A stretch of 64,000 bases of DNA from Streptomyces flavofungini. GTDB lineage: Bacteria > Actinomycetota > Actinomycetes > Streptomycetales > Streptomycetaceae. The translations under genes and the position numbers were made by a program. The first letter of the stretch is position 1. Each line of letters opens with the position of its first letter. The DNA is taken from NCBI RefSeq assembly GCF_030388665.1, contig NZ_CP128846.1, positions 3,140,001 through 3,204,000 on the forward strand, written 5' to 3'. Shown here one piece after another: positions 44,650-52,340 of this stretch. The notes beneath the pieces are model-generated. The model did not search any database. It was given only the letters and a program-made list of their open reading frames with translations, and was not told the origin of the DNA.

Positions 44650-45786
44650 ATGCATCCGATCCTGAAACCGAGCCTGCGCCGGGGCTGGCGCGATCTGAAC
44701 ACCGTCCAGTTCGGGGCGACGCGGGCCCACGCCCGGGTCCTCGGCCCCGTGGACACCGCGACGGGCAGCTTCCTCACCCTCCTCGACGGCACCCGCGGGC
44801 TGCCTCTCCTGCGCGCGGAAGGACAGCGGATAGGACTTCCGGACGGCCACGTGGACCGGCTCCTGCACCGGCTGGCCCGGGCCGGACTGCTCGACGACGC
44901 CACGGGCGGGGGCCCGGCGGCCGACGCCCTGCGCGCCCGCACGGACGTCATGGACCGGCTGCGCCCCGACCTCGCCGCCTTGTCGGTCGTCACACCGGAG
45001 CCGAACCAGGCCGTTCGCACGATGGCCGCGCGCCGCGCCACCCGCGTCCGCGTCCAGGGCGGCGGCCGGGTCGGCGCGGTCCTCGCCTCGGTCCTGTCCG
45101 GGGCGGGCGTAGGAGAGGTCGATGTGATGGACGGCGGCTGCGTCGAGCCGTGGGACGTCGCTCCGGGCGGGCTGCCACCGGACTCCGTGGGACAGCGAAG
45201 GGACGCCGCCGCGAGAACGGCCGCCCGGCGCGCGGCTCCCGGACGACCACCCCGCCACCCCGAGGACCGGGGCGCCGGTGAGGGCGCCTGGTCCTTGATC
45301 GTCCTCGCCCCGCGCGACGGCCTGGACGCCTTCGCCCCCGACCCGGCCGCCGCCGAGCCCCTGATCGCCGCGGGCACCCCGCACCTGTACGCGGGAGTGA
45401 TCGAGGGCACAGCCGTCGTCGGCCCGCTGGTCCTGCCCGGCACGACCGCCTGCGCCGGCTGCCTCGCCCTGGACCGCGCCGACGCCGACGCGGCGTGGCC
45501 GAGGATGCTGGCCCAGTGGCGCTCGGGCCGTCGCCGTCAGGTCCCGGCCTGCGATCTGTCCCTCGCGGTGACGGCCGCGGGACTGGCCGCCGCGCACGCG
45601 CTGGCCTTCCTGGACGGGGCCGATCCTGCTCTCGCGGGGGTGCGCTGGGAGGCCTCGACGCCCGACTTCGACTGGCGCGCGCACCGTGCGCGAGCGCATC
45701 GGTCGTGCCCCTGTGGAGCAGGTGAGCGAGTAAAGGGGGAGCACACCTCCGTGGATCGAGAGCCGCACGAGACAATGGCCGAGTAA
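44650..45786 (+). CDS. ThiF/E1-like protein (TOMM cyclodehydratase partner-like)
   Basis: A 378-residue protein starting MHPILKPSLRRGWRDLNTVQ. The first 100 residues form a winged-helix, leader-binding-like region (VQFGATRAHARVLGPVDTAT, RLLHRLARAGLLDD). A ThiF-like Rossmann part follows: VRVQGGGRVGAVLASVLSGA, GVGEVDVMDGGCVEPWD and CAGC...CPCG cysteine pairs. It resembles the ThiF-like half of azole-forming cyclodehydratases, but no YcaO gene or precursor peptide is near. Actinobacteria keep it in this core block beside the ABC1 kinase. A role in a housekeeping modification is inferred, not shown. Confidence 0.78.
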   Translation: MHPILKPSLRRGWRDLNTVQFGATRAHARVLGPVDTATGSFLTLLDGTRGLPLLRAEGQRIGLPDGHVDRLLHRLARAGLLDDATGGGPAADALRARTDVMDRLRPDLAALSVVTPEPNQAVRTMAARRATRVRVQGGGRVGAVLASVLSGAGVGEVDVMDGGCVEPWDVAPGGLPPDSVGQRRDAAARTAARRAAPGRPPRHPEDRGAGEGAWSLIVLAPRDGLDAFAPDPAAAEPLIAAGTPHLYAGVIEGTAVVGPLVLPGTTACAGCLALDRADADAAWPRMLAQWRSGRRRQVPACDLSLAVTAAGLAAAHALAFLDGADPALAGVRWEASTPDFDWRAHRARAHRSCPCGAGERVKGEHTSVDREPHETMAE

Positions 45787-45827
45787 CCGCCTGAGAGGGC
45801 GCGGCTGTCTGGGATTTGGAGGGGCGC

Positions 45828-47225
45828 ATGTCTGATCTTCCCCGGAAGGCGGTCACCCGTACCGCCAAGCTGGCCGCGCTGCCGCTCGGCTTCGCCGGGC
45901 GGGCGACCTGGGGGCTCGGCAAACGCATCGGCGGCAAGTCGGCGGAGATCGTCGGCCGGGAGCTGCAACAGCGCACGGCGGAGCAACTGTTCAAGGTCCT
46001 CGGCGAGCTGAAGGGCGGCGCCATGAAGTTCGGGCAGGCGCTGTCCGTCTTCGAGTCGGCACTCCCGGAGGAGGTGGCGGGCCCCTATCGGGCGGCGCTG
46101 ACGAAGCTTCAGGAAGCGGCACCCCCGATGCCGACGCGCACCGTGCACGCGGTGCTCGCGGAGCGGCTCGGCGCGGACTGGCGCGAGCGTTTCCAGGAGT
46201 TCGAGGACAAGCCCGCGGCGGCGGCGTCGATCGGCCAGGTACACCGGGCGGTGTGGGAGGACGGGCGCGAGGTCGCGGTGAAGGTGCAGTATCCGGGCGC
46301 GGGCGAGGCCCTGCTCTCGGACCTGAACCAACTGAGCCGCTTCGCCCGGGTCCTCGGCCCGCTGATCCCCGGCATGGACATCAAGCCGCTCATCGCCGAG
46401 CTGCGCGACCGCGTCTCCGAGGAGCTGGACTACGGCCTTGAGGCACAGGCCCAGCGCGCGCACGCCGAGGAATTCGCGGACGATCCGGACGTCGTGGTTC
46501 CGGACGTGGTGCACCAGAGCGAGCAGGTCCTGGTGACGGAGTGGATGGACGGGGTGCCGCTCTCGGAGGTGATCGCGGAGGGCACGCAGGAGCAGAAGAA
46601 CCGGGCGGGTCAGCTCCTGACGCGTTTCCTCTTCTCCGGACCGGCCCGCACGGGCCTGCTGCACGCCGACCCCCACCCGGGCAACTTCCGCCTGCTGACC
46701 GGCGAGAAGGGCGAATGGCGGCTCGGCGTCCTGGACTTCGGCACGGTGGACCGGCTGCCCGGCGGGCTGCCCCCGACGATCGGCGACTCGCTGCGGATGA
46801 CCGTCGAGGGCGAGGCGGACGCGGTCTACGACATGCTGTGCGAGGAGGGCTTCGTCAAGGAGACGGTCGACCTGGAGCCGGAGGCCGTCCTCGACTATCT
46901 GCTGCCGATCATCGAGCCCGCGGTGGCCGAGGAGTTCACGTTCACCCGCGGCTGGATGCGCAGCCAGGCGGCCCGCGTGGCCGACCCCCGCTCCCCCGCC
47001 CACCAGTTGGGCAAGCAGCTGAACCTCCCCCCGTCGTATCTCCTGATCCACCGCGTGACGCTCTCCACCATCGGTGTCCTGTGTCAGCTGGGCGCGACGG
47101 TGCGGATGCGGGAGGAGCTGGAGGAGTGGCTGCCGGGGTTCGTCGCTCAGGAGGTCGAGGAGGAGGCCGAATTGGTGGAGGGTCCGACGGACGGCGGTAT
47201 GGAGGAAGCGGTGGCGGAGGCGTGA
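45828..47225 (+). CDS. ABC1/AarF-family kinase-like protein
   Basis: A 465-residue UbiB/ABC1 atypical kinase. The N-terminal KxGQ motif is seen in LGELKGGAMKFGQALSVFES and the Ala-rich loop in FEDKPAAAASIGQVHRAV. Catalytic parts are EVAVKVQYPG (Lys), HADPHPGNFRLL (catalytic loop) and GVLDFGTVDRLP (DFG). Family members support quinone or lipid metabolism. The equivalent position next to whiB7 in mycobacteria also holds an ABC1 gene. ATG 45828 has GGAGGGG five bases upstream. The stop overlaps the Nudix GTG. Confidence 0.92.
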   Translation: MSDLPRKAVTRTAKLAALPLGFAGRATWGLGKRIGGKSAEIVGRELQQRTAEQLFKVLGELKGGAMKFGQALSVFESALPEEVAGPYRAALTKLQEAAPPMPTRTVHAVLAERLGADWRERFQEFEDKPAAAASIGQVHRAVWEDGREVAVKVQYPGAGEALLSDLNQLSRFARVLGPLIPGMDIKPLIAELRDRVSEELDYGLEAQAQRAHAEEFADDPDVVVPDVVHQSEQVLVTEWMDGVPLSEVIAEGTQEQKNRAGQLLTRFLFSGPARTGLLHADPHPGNFRLLTGEKGEWRLGVLDFGTVDRLPGGLPPTIGDSLRMTVEGEADAVYDMLCEEGFVKETVDLEPEAVLDYLLPIIEPAVAEEFTFTRGWMRSQAARVADPRSPAHQLGKQLNLPPSYLLIHRVTLSTIGVLCQLGATVRMREELEEWLPGFVAQEVEEEAELVEGPTDGGMEEAVAEA

Positions 47226-47731
47226 CGGTGCGCAGAACACCCCGGCGCGCGGCGCGGGTTGCGGTGATCGCCCCGGACGACGCGGTCTTCCTCTTCGGGT
47301 ACGACAACGAGGAAGTGGGTGTCCACTGGGCCATGCCCGGCGGCGGCCTGGATCCGGACGAGCCGCCGAGGGAGGGCGTGCTGCGCGAACTGCGGGAGGA
47401 GACCGGCTGGACGGACGTGCGACCCGGGCCCCTGCTGTGCACCTGGGAGCACGATTTCACCCGCGCGGGTGTGCCGGTGCGTCAGCACGAGCACATCTAT
47501 CTGGCCCGCGGACCACGACGCGCGCCCACGAGTGAGGCCGCCGCGGCGCACGCCGAGGACGGCATCCTGCGCTGGCGCTGGTGGACTCCGCGGGAGCTGG
47601 CCGCGTCGCCCGAGCCGTTGTGGCCGCCGCAGCTCCCGGATCTGCTGGACGCGCTGCGCGCCGCGGGCGACGGGGTGCCGCAGGCGGTCGATCTCGGGTA
47701 CCAGCCCCACGTGGCAACGCACCAGGGCTGA
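47222..47731 (+). CDS. Nudix hydrolase
   Basis: A 169-residue Nudix protein, coupled to the ABC1 gene by GTGA. The box is complete: GGGLDPDEPPREGVLRELRE followed by ETGW. Upstream strand VAVIAPDDAVFLFGYDNEE and downstream VRQHEHIYLARGPRR are typical. Substrate not predictable. It is the last gene before the convergent small zinc protein. Confidence 0.9.
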   Translation: MTVRRTPRRAARVAVIAPDDAVFLFGYDNEEVGVHWAMPGGGLDPDEPPREGVLRELREETGWTDVRPGPLLCTWEHDFTRAGVPVRQHEHIYLARGPRRAPTSEAAAAHAEDGILRWRWWTPRELAASPEPLWPPQLPDLLDALRAAGDGVPQAVDLGYQPHVATHQG

Positions 47732-47773
47732 CCCCGGGGCAGGGGGGCGGGCGTGCCGTAGCGCGGGGGCGGC

Positions 47774-47989
47774 TCACCACCAGGCGGAGTCGAGTCGTCC
47801 CTCGATCGCCCGGATGTTGTCCCGGGAGCAGGCGTCGCAGAAGTAGTGCCGGGCGCCGTTCTCCACGGAGCAGATCCATGTCGGGGGCGAGCCGTCGGCG
47901 ACTGTGCCGCAGCGGGAGCACACGACGTTCACGGTGTCGTTCCTGACGTCGTGCCGGGCGTCCGCAGGTTCAGGAGGCTGCTGGTCCAC
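47774..47989 (-). CDS. Small zinc-ribbon-type protein
   Basis: A 71-residue protein with two CxxC pairs (VVCSRCGTVADGSPPTW and HYFCDACSRDNIRAIEG) that form a probable zinc ribbon. The ends are hydrophilic and it finishes DSAWW. GTG 47989 has AAGGTC upstream. No membrane segment. It stands alone between the Nudix gene and the wblC operon terminator. Such proteins are conserved and unnamed in Streptomyces; function unknown. Confidence 0.8.
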   Translation of the reverse strand: MDQQPPEPADARHDVRNDTVNVVCSRCGTVADGSPPTWICSVENGARHYFCDACSRDNIRAIEGRLDSAWW

Positions 47990-48036
47990 GCGGCGACCTT
48001 ATCGCCGCCACCGGAGGATCGGTGCGCACAACGCAC

Positions 48037-48070
48037 CGCGGGGGCCGGTCCGTTCGGACCGGCCCCCGCG
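48037..48070 (-). terminator. Terminator of the wblC operon
   Basis: CGCGGGGGCCGGTCCG and CGGACCGGCCCCCGCG form a perfect 16-bp stem around TT. It is 142 bases past the stop of the wblC-coupled gene, and 48071-48211 shows nothing else. Confidence 0.85.
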
Positions 48071-48211
48071 GGGTACTTCCGTGAAGCTCACCGGGAGCTT
48101 CGTCGGTGCGTGTGCCCCGCGCGCCGTGCGCGCCGAGGGCTGCCGTGCGTGTCGTGCCTGCCGGTGCGGCCGCGGGTCGCGCGGCCGCCGGCTTCTCGTG
48201 GGTTCGCGGAC

Positions 48212-48535
48212 CTACTGCATGACCGCGATGGCGAGAGCACGCCGCGCGCGCAGGGACGCACGCTCGGCGCGGCGCTGCATGCGGCGGGCCGCCATCAGGC
48301 GCGCGGCCGGGCGGTGCTCCTCGGCCTCACGCAGGCGTTCGTGCATATGCGCACGGGCCAGGGCTTCTGGGATGAGTTGCATTTCGCGGGTCCTGTTCTG
48401 GCGCGAGCCGATCGCGCCGGTGGTGGTGAAGTCTGGGGTTGCGGAGCCACTGGGCTCGCTCGTGGGTGCCTTCATCGGGGCCTGCTTCTTGGGGTCGTGC
48501 GTCACGGGGCGATCGATCGTTCCGGCGGTACTCAT
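48212..48535 (-). CDS. Small basic protein translationally coupled to wblC
   Basis: A 107-residue protein starting MSTAGTIDRPVTHDPKKQAP, whose ATG overlaps the wblC stop (ATGA). The C-terminal half is a long Arg/Ala/Glu helix (ALARAHMHERLREAEEHRPA, ARLMAARRMQRRAERASLRA) ending RRALAIAVMQ, with clear helical and coiled-coil character. No domain is recognised. The tight coupling implies it is made with WblC under antibiotic stress and might contact nucleic acid or the regulator itself. Confidence 0.78.
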   Translation of the reverse strand: MSTAGTIDRPVTHDPKKQAPMKAPTSEPSGSATPDFTTTGAIGSRQNRTREMQLIPEALARAHMHERLREAEEHRPAARLMAARRMQRRAERASLRARRALAIAVMQ

Positions 48536-48900
48536 GCCACGACCGGGTTCTTCCGCGGACGGCCACGCGGCCGCTTGCGGGCCACGACCACGCCCTGGAC
48601 GAACAGCTCGCCGCCCCAGACGCCCCACGGCTCACGCCGCTCCTTGGCGCCGGCGAGGCAGGCCTCCATCAGCGGGCAGGTACGGCAGAGGGACTTGGCG
48701 TACTCGACGTCGGCCGGGGACTCGGCGAAGAAGACCTCCGGGTCGTAGGCACGGCAGGGGACGGGTACGCCGAGGTTCTCGATGGCGTCGTCGAGCGCGG
48801 TGAGCGCGGTGAGGGGAGTCAAGGTCGGGTCCTCCGTGGGTGCGGGCGGCGGGAGAGTGTCTGAAGGCGGTACGGACGGGGCGTGCGCTTCGAGTTGCAC
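48532..48900 (-). CDS. wblC: WhiB-family regulator WblC (WhiB7 type)
   Basis: A 122-residue iron-sulfur regulator. The four cluster cysteines are C49, C72, C75 and C81, followed by the sigma-contacting GVWGG turn (93-97). The C-terminal AT-hook RPRGRPRK (110-117) distinguishes the WhiB7/WblC class. Members activate resistance genes, including themselves, when ribosomes are inhibited. GTG 48900 has GAGGAAAA upstream. The long leader (48901 to about 49523) carries an uORF and a terminator. Synteny with uvrD2 and the ABC1 kinase is that of mycobacterial whiB7. Confidence 0.95.
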   Translation of the reverse strand: MQLEAHAPSVPPSDTLPPPAPTEDPTLTPLTALTALDDAIENLGVPVPCRAYDPEVFFAESPADVEYAKSLCRTCPLMEACLAGAKERREPWGVWGGELFVQGVVVARKRPRGRPRKNPVVA

Positions 48901-49000
48901 GGTGGTGTTTTCCTCGTCTGGTCGTGCCGGCCTGGGTCGGCCGGTTGGCGGCTGGTACCGGGTCTTGCTCAGCCCCTTCGTTCTGTGTCCCTGTTTCGGG

Positions 49001-49044
49001 GAAAACAGAAGGGCCGCGGATCCCGGGTGGGGTTCCGCGGCCCT
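49001..49044 (-). terminator. Leader terminator (attenuator) upstream of wblC
   Basis: On the minus strand AGGGCCGCGGA and TCCGCGGCCCT pair (11 bp) and are followed by TCTGTTTTC, a rare T-rich run for this genome. It lies 22 bases after the uORF stop and 100 bases before the wblC start, the place expected of a conditional terminator. Confidence 0.85.
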
Positions 49045-49055
49045 GAAGGCGCCGG

Positions 49056-49071
49056 TCTGATCGAGATCAGA
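49056..49071 (-). promoter_or_regulatory. Hairpin over the uORF stop codon
   Basis: TCTGATC and GATCAGA form a 7-bp hairpin with a 2-base loop. The uORF stop (TGA, minus 49069-49067) lies inside it, so a ribosome ending or stalling there would open this structure just before the leader terminator. Confidence 0.6.
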
Positions 49072-49420
49072 CTGGATCACTCCAGGGTTCGAGCCCACGG
49101 AAGGCCCACATCGTGTGGTGCTGCTGCGTCGTCTTGTTCCGGAATCCGGCACCGGCTGCCGCGAAGGCATAGGCCTGCGCCTGTGCCGTCACTACTGCTT
49201 CCGGTGCCTTGGTCGGTCGCTCATTGCCCTCACGGATCTCAAGACCCGACAGGGGCAGGGCGGGGGCGGCCGGACGCACGGCGGCGCTGCCGAGAGACGG
49301 AGCGGCATTGCCGACGGACAGACCGGTGCCCTGGTTCGAGAAGCCGAGCAGGCAGGAAGCGACGACCGAGCGATCGGTCATTTTGACGGTGCTGATGGAG
49401 CTCTTGTTGATGCTGATCAC
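49067..49420 (-). CDS. Upstream ORF in the wblC leader (117 codons)
   Basis: The GTG at 49420 is preceded by GAGGAGG eight bases upstream, as good a ribosome site as any in the window. The frame is open for 117 codons: MISINKSSISTVKMTDRSVV, SCLLGFSNQGTGLSVGNAAP, and a tail, FRNKTTQQHHTMWAFRGLEP, ending SDPV. It ends inside a hairpin, 22 bases before an intrinsic terminator. I recognise no family. It may act as a regulatory uORF that senses translation, or may be a real small protein. Its place between the WblC-type promoter and wblC favours the first. Confidence 0.65.
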   Translation of the reverse strand: MISINKSSISTVKMTDRSVVASCLLGFSNQGTGLSVGNAAPSLGSAAVRPAAPALPLSGLEIREGNERPTKAPEAVVTAQAQAYAFAAAGAGFRNKTTQQHHTMWAFRGLEPWSDPV

Positions 49421-49484
49421 TGGAATCGCCTCCTCTCGGCGTCTAGGGGAGCGGCCGAAACCGTTCCTCGGACTGACAAGTACA

Positions 49485-49524
49485 GCACGGGACCAGGGCT
49501 TCGGAGAAGCCGCCGTTCCCGTGC
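49485..49524 (-). promoter_or_regulatory. 5' leader hairpin of wblC
   Basis: GCACGGGA/TCCCGTGC encloses a second stem, GGCTTC/GAAGCC. It would form at the very 5' end of the transcript, right after the WblC-type promoter. Confidence 0.55.
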
Positions 49525-49529
49525 TTAAG

Positions 49530-49569
49530 AACCTATGGGTCTTCCTTGCGCATGCGCAAACTATTTTTT
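49530..49569 (-). promoter_or_regulatory. WblC-type autoregulated promoter
   Basis: On the minus strand an A/T run (GAAAAAATAG, 49569-49561) abuts TTGCGC (49559-49554), then 18 bases and TAGGTT (49535-49530). An AT-rich block just upstream of the -35 box is the known mark of WhiB7/WblC-activated promoters, read by the AT-hook. Confidence 0.82.
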
Positions 49570-49582
49570 CGACGAGTTTGAA

Positions 49583-51799
49583 TCAGTTCGCCTCGCCGTC
49601 CTCCGCAAGCTCCTGACCTGCACAGATGGCGAGGACGTCGGCGCCGAAGTGACGTAGCTTGCGGACCACGACGCCCGGGATCCGGGCCAGCTCGCCCTCG
49701 TCCTCCGGCACGGCCTCCGCGATGGCGATCAAGGTTTTGTCCGTGAAGACACAGAACGGGGGCTGCCCCAGGCGCCGCGCCTGGACCGATCGCCACTCCA
49801 GGAGCCGCTCGTAGAGCCCTTCGTCCATGTCCGAAGGGCAGTCCTCGCAGCGCATGAGCTTCATCTCACCGGCGTCGGTGAGGGTGCGGCCGCAGACGCG
49901 GCAGCGGGCGGGGCTGCGGCCGCCGCGGCGGCGCTCCCGGGGCGCTCCGGCCTCGCCGGGCTCCCCGCCGCGGCCGCTGCCGCGCTCGATGCCGCCGGGT
50001 CCGCCCGCCGCGCGCGCCCCCGCGGCCGTGCCCGAGCCGGGGCGCAGGCCGTCGAGGAAGCGGCTGGCCCGGCGGCTGGGGCGGCCTCCCGGGGACCGGG
50101 AGAGGGCCCAGGACAGGGAGAGGTGGACGCGGGCACGGGTCACGCCCACGTACAGGAGCCTGCGCTCCTCCTCGATCTGCTCCTCGGTCTTGGCGTACGT
50201 GATCGGCATCATGCCCTCGGCCAGGCCGACCAGGAACACGGCGTCCCACTCCAGGCCCTTCGCGGCGTGCAGGGAGGCGAGGGTGACGCCCTCGACGGTG
50301 GGCGCGTGCTGCGCGGCGGCGCGCTCGTCCAGCTCGGCCACGAGGTCGGCCAGGGTGGCCTCGGGGCGGGCGGCGGCGAAGTCCTCCGCGAGGCGCACCA
50401 GGGCGGCCAGGGACTCCCAGCGGTCGCGGACCGCGCCGGAGCCCGCGGGCGGCTGCGTCGTCCAGCCCTTGGTGGAGAGCACCGCCCGCACCTGCGAGGG
50501 CAGGTCGACCATGTCGTCCAGGAGGGTGTCGTTGGCGCCGAAGCGGGCGGCGCCGCGCAGGGCCGCGCCCGCCTCGCGGACCTCGGTGCGCTCGAAGAAC
50601 CGCTCCGCCCCGCGCAGCAGATAGGGGATGCCCAGGTCGGCCAGGGCCTGTTCGTAGATCTCCGACTGGGAGTTCGTGCGGAACAGGATGGCGATGTCGC
50701 CCGCGGGGACGCCGTCGGCGATCAGGGCGCGGATGCGGCGAGCGGCGCCCTCGGCCTCGGCGGGCTCGTCCACGTACTCCGTGTAGACGGGGTCGGTGCC
50801 GGGCTCGCGCTGCGAGACCAGTTCGAGGCGGTGGTCGGCGGCGCGGCCGACCGCCTGGGCGAGCAGGCCGTTGGCGAGGTGGACGACCTGGGGGGTGGAG
50901 CGGTAGTCCCGGACGAGCTTGACGAGGGTGGCGCCCGGGTGGCGGGTGCGGAAGTTCAGCAGGTGGTCGGGGGTCGCGCCGGTGAAGGAGTAGATCGTCT
51001 GGCTGGCGTCGCCGACGACGCAGAGGTTGTCGCGGTCGCCGAGCCACAGCTCCAGGAGGCGCTGCTGGAGGGGGCTCACATCCTGGTACTCGTCGACCAC
51101 GAAGTGCTGGTACTGGGAGCGGACCTGCTCGGCGATGTCGTGGCGGTCCTGGAGGATGCCGACGGCCAGGAGCAGGACGTCCTCGAAGTCGATGACCGTG
51201 CGGTCGCGCTTGAGGTCCTCGTACGCCGCGTAGAGCTGGGAGATCTCGGCGGGGTCACGAGGGGTGTCCCGGCCGGACTTGGCGGCGACGGCGGCGTAGT
51301 CCGCGGGGACGGTCTGGGTGACCTTGGACCACTCGATCTCGCCGGTCACATCGCGCAGTTCGTTGCGGTCGAGGCGGATGCGGCAGGCCGCCGCGGCTTC
51401 GGCGACGAGCTGGACCTTGCGCTCGACGAGGCGGGGCAGCGCGCCGCCGACCGCCTTCGGCCAGAAGTACTGGAGCTGGCGCAGGGCGGCGGAGTGGAAC
51501 GTGCGCGCCTGGACGCCGGTGGCGCCGAGCTGGCGCAGGCGGCCGCGCATCTCGCCGGCCGCGCGGTTGGTGAACGTGACGGCGAGCACACTGGTGGGCT
51601 GGAGGATCCCGGCCCGCACTCCGTAGGCGATGCGGTGCGTGATGGCGCGGGTCTTGCCCGTGCCGGCGCCCGCGAGCACGCACACCGGCCCGTGCAGGGC
51701 GGTGGCGACCTCGCGCTGCTCCGGGTCCAGCCCGTCGAGCACCGCGTCGGCGGTGTCCGGGACCCGTGGGAAGAGGGTGGATTGCGTTGCTGCTGTCAC
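49583..51799 (-). CDS. uvrD2: ATP-dependent DNA helicase UvrD2
   Basis: A 738-residue superfamily-1 helicase. Motif I is VCVLAGAGTGKTRAITHRIA, motif II is FVVDEYQDVSPLQQR, motif III is VVGDASQTIYSFTGA and motif VI is LLYVGVTRARVHLSLSW. The C-terminus has a four-cysteine cluster (CRVCGRTLTDAGEMKLMRCE followed by DC) and an HRDC-like domain (YERLLEWRSVQARRLGQPPF), the layout of actinobacterial UvrD2. GTG 51799 is taken as start, as the longer frame runs into the promoter. Copy B of the bipartite motif lies just upstream. It is adjacent to wblC in this and related genomes. Confidence 0.93.
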   Translation of the reverse strand: MTAATQSTLFPRVPDTADAVLDGLDPEQREVATALHGPVCVLAGAGTGKTRAITHRIAYGVRAGILQPTSVLAVTFTNRAAGEMRGRLRQLGATGVQARTFHSAALRQLQYFWPKAVGGALPRLVERKVQLVAEAAAACRIRLDRNELRDVTGEIEWSKVTQTVPADYAAVAAKSGRDTPRDPAEISQLYAAYEDLKRDRTVIDFEDVLLLAVGILQDRHDIAEQVRSQYQHFVVDEYQDVSPLQQRLLELWLGDRDNLCVVGDASQTIYSFTGATPDHLLNFRTRHPGATLVKLVRDYRSTPQVVHLANGLLAQAVGRAADHRLELVSQREPGTDPVYTEYVDEPAEAEGAARRIRALIADGVPAGDIAILFRTNSQSEIYEQALADLGIPYLLRGAERFFERTEVREAGAALRGAARFGANDTLLDDMVDLPSQVRAVLSTKGWTTQPPAGSGAVRDRWESLAALVRLAEDFAAARPEATLADLVAELDERAAAQHAPTVEGVTLASLHAAKGLEWDAVFLVGLAEGMMPITYAKTEEQIEEERRLLYVGVTRARVHLSLSWALSRSPGGRPSRRASRFLDGLRPGSGTAAGARAAGGPGGIERGSGRGGEPGEAGAPRERRRGGRSPARCRVCGRTLTDAGEMKLMRCEDCPSDMDEGLYERLLEWRSVQARRLGQPPFCVFTDKTLIAIAEAVPEDEGELARIPGVVVRKLRHFGADVLAICAGQELAEDGEAN

Positions 51800-51840
51800 C
51801 CCGCCATGCTGCCAGGTCCCACGAGGCGGCAGCGCCGGTT

Positions 51841-51877
51841 GTCCACAGGGGGGTGCTCGCAGTCGTACTAATGCGGG
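51841..51877 (-). promoter_or_regulatory. Bipartite motif copy B upstream of uvrD2
   Basis: Read on the minus strand: GCATTAGTACGAC, 13 unlike bases, CTGTGGACAAC, identical in both halves and in spacing to copy A. It ends 42 bases before the uvrD2 GTG. The plus-strand form shows the DnaA-box-like TTGTCCACA. Confidence 0.7.
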
Positions 51878-51967
51878 AATGGTGACCGGGTCGCGTACGT
51901 TCGACTCAGTGCGGCTACGCACACGACGTGCGGTGACGCACCCCGAGGCTTAAGGAGCGCGAGAGAC

Positions 51968-52225
51968 ATGCCGGGCACTGTGACGATGTACAGCACCACG
52001 TGGTGCGGCTACTGCCGCAGGCTGAAGAGCCAGATGGACCGCGAGGGCATCACGTACGAAGAGGTCAACATCGAGCAGGACCCGGACTCCGCGGCCTTCG
52101 TCGAGAAGGCGAACGGCGGCAACCAGACCGTTCCGACGGTTCAGGTAGTTCCCGCCAACGGTGGCGTCGAAGTCGTGATGACGAACCCGAGCCTCGCTCA
52201 GGTGAAGCAGGCACTCAGCGCCTGA
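51968..52225 (+). CDS. Mycoredoxin (glutaredoxin-fold), 3' end supplied by the integrated element
   Basis: An 85-residue mycothiol-dependent reductase starting MPGTVTMYSTTWCGYCRRLK. The active site C13-G-Y-C16 and the substrate loop TVPTV are present. The last 32 codons, from the CC at 52133 on, come from the integrated element, which inserted within the NQTVPTV codons. They encode PTVQVVPANGGVEVVMTNPS and LAQVKQALSA. The expected native end, VLFPDGSTLTNPSLAQVKQK, is found 6.9 kb away. The TNPSLAQVKQ helix is preserved, so the hybrid probably folds. It is divergent from uvrD2. Confidence 0.93.
   Translation: MPGTVTMYSTTWCGYCRRLKSQMDREGITYEEVNIEQDPDSAAFVEKANGGNQTVPTVQVVPANGGVEVVMTNPSLAQVKQALSA
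52115..52155. other. attL junction
   Basis: Host sequence up to GGCGGCAACCAGACCGTT, then central CC (52133-52134), then element sequence GACGGTTCAGGTAGTTCCC. The right half is the mirror of the element half at attR. Confidence 0.85.
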
Positions 52226-52252
52226 CGACCGGCTCCCCGTCGCACGCACAGA

Positions 52253-52281
52253 GACCCCCGTCATCGAGTTCGACGGGGGTC
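52253..52281 (+). terminator. Terminator after the hybrid mycoredoxin gene
   Basis: GACCCCCGTC and GACGGGGGTC pair (10 bp) around a 9-base loop 27 bases past the stop. It is element DNA, so the element also supplies the end of the host transcript. Confidence 0.75.
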
Positions 52282-52340
52282 GTCTGCTGTCTTCTTCCGC
52301 CCCTCAGAAGGGGGCAGGCCCACGCAAGGGCACACCTGCC

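Noticed and set aside
50123..51871. 582-codon plus-strand frame opposite uvrD2
   Set aside because: Low-complexity Gly/Val/Leu/Asp composition typical of an antisense shadow in high-GC DNA; uvrD2 motifs on the other strand are complete.
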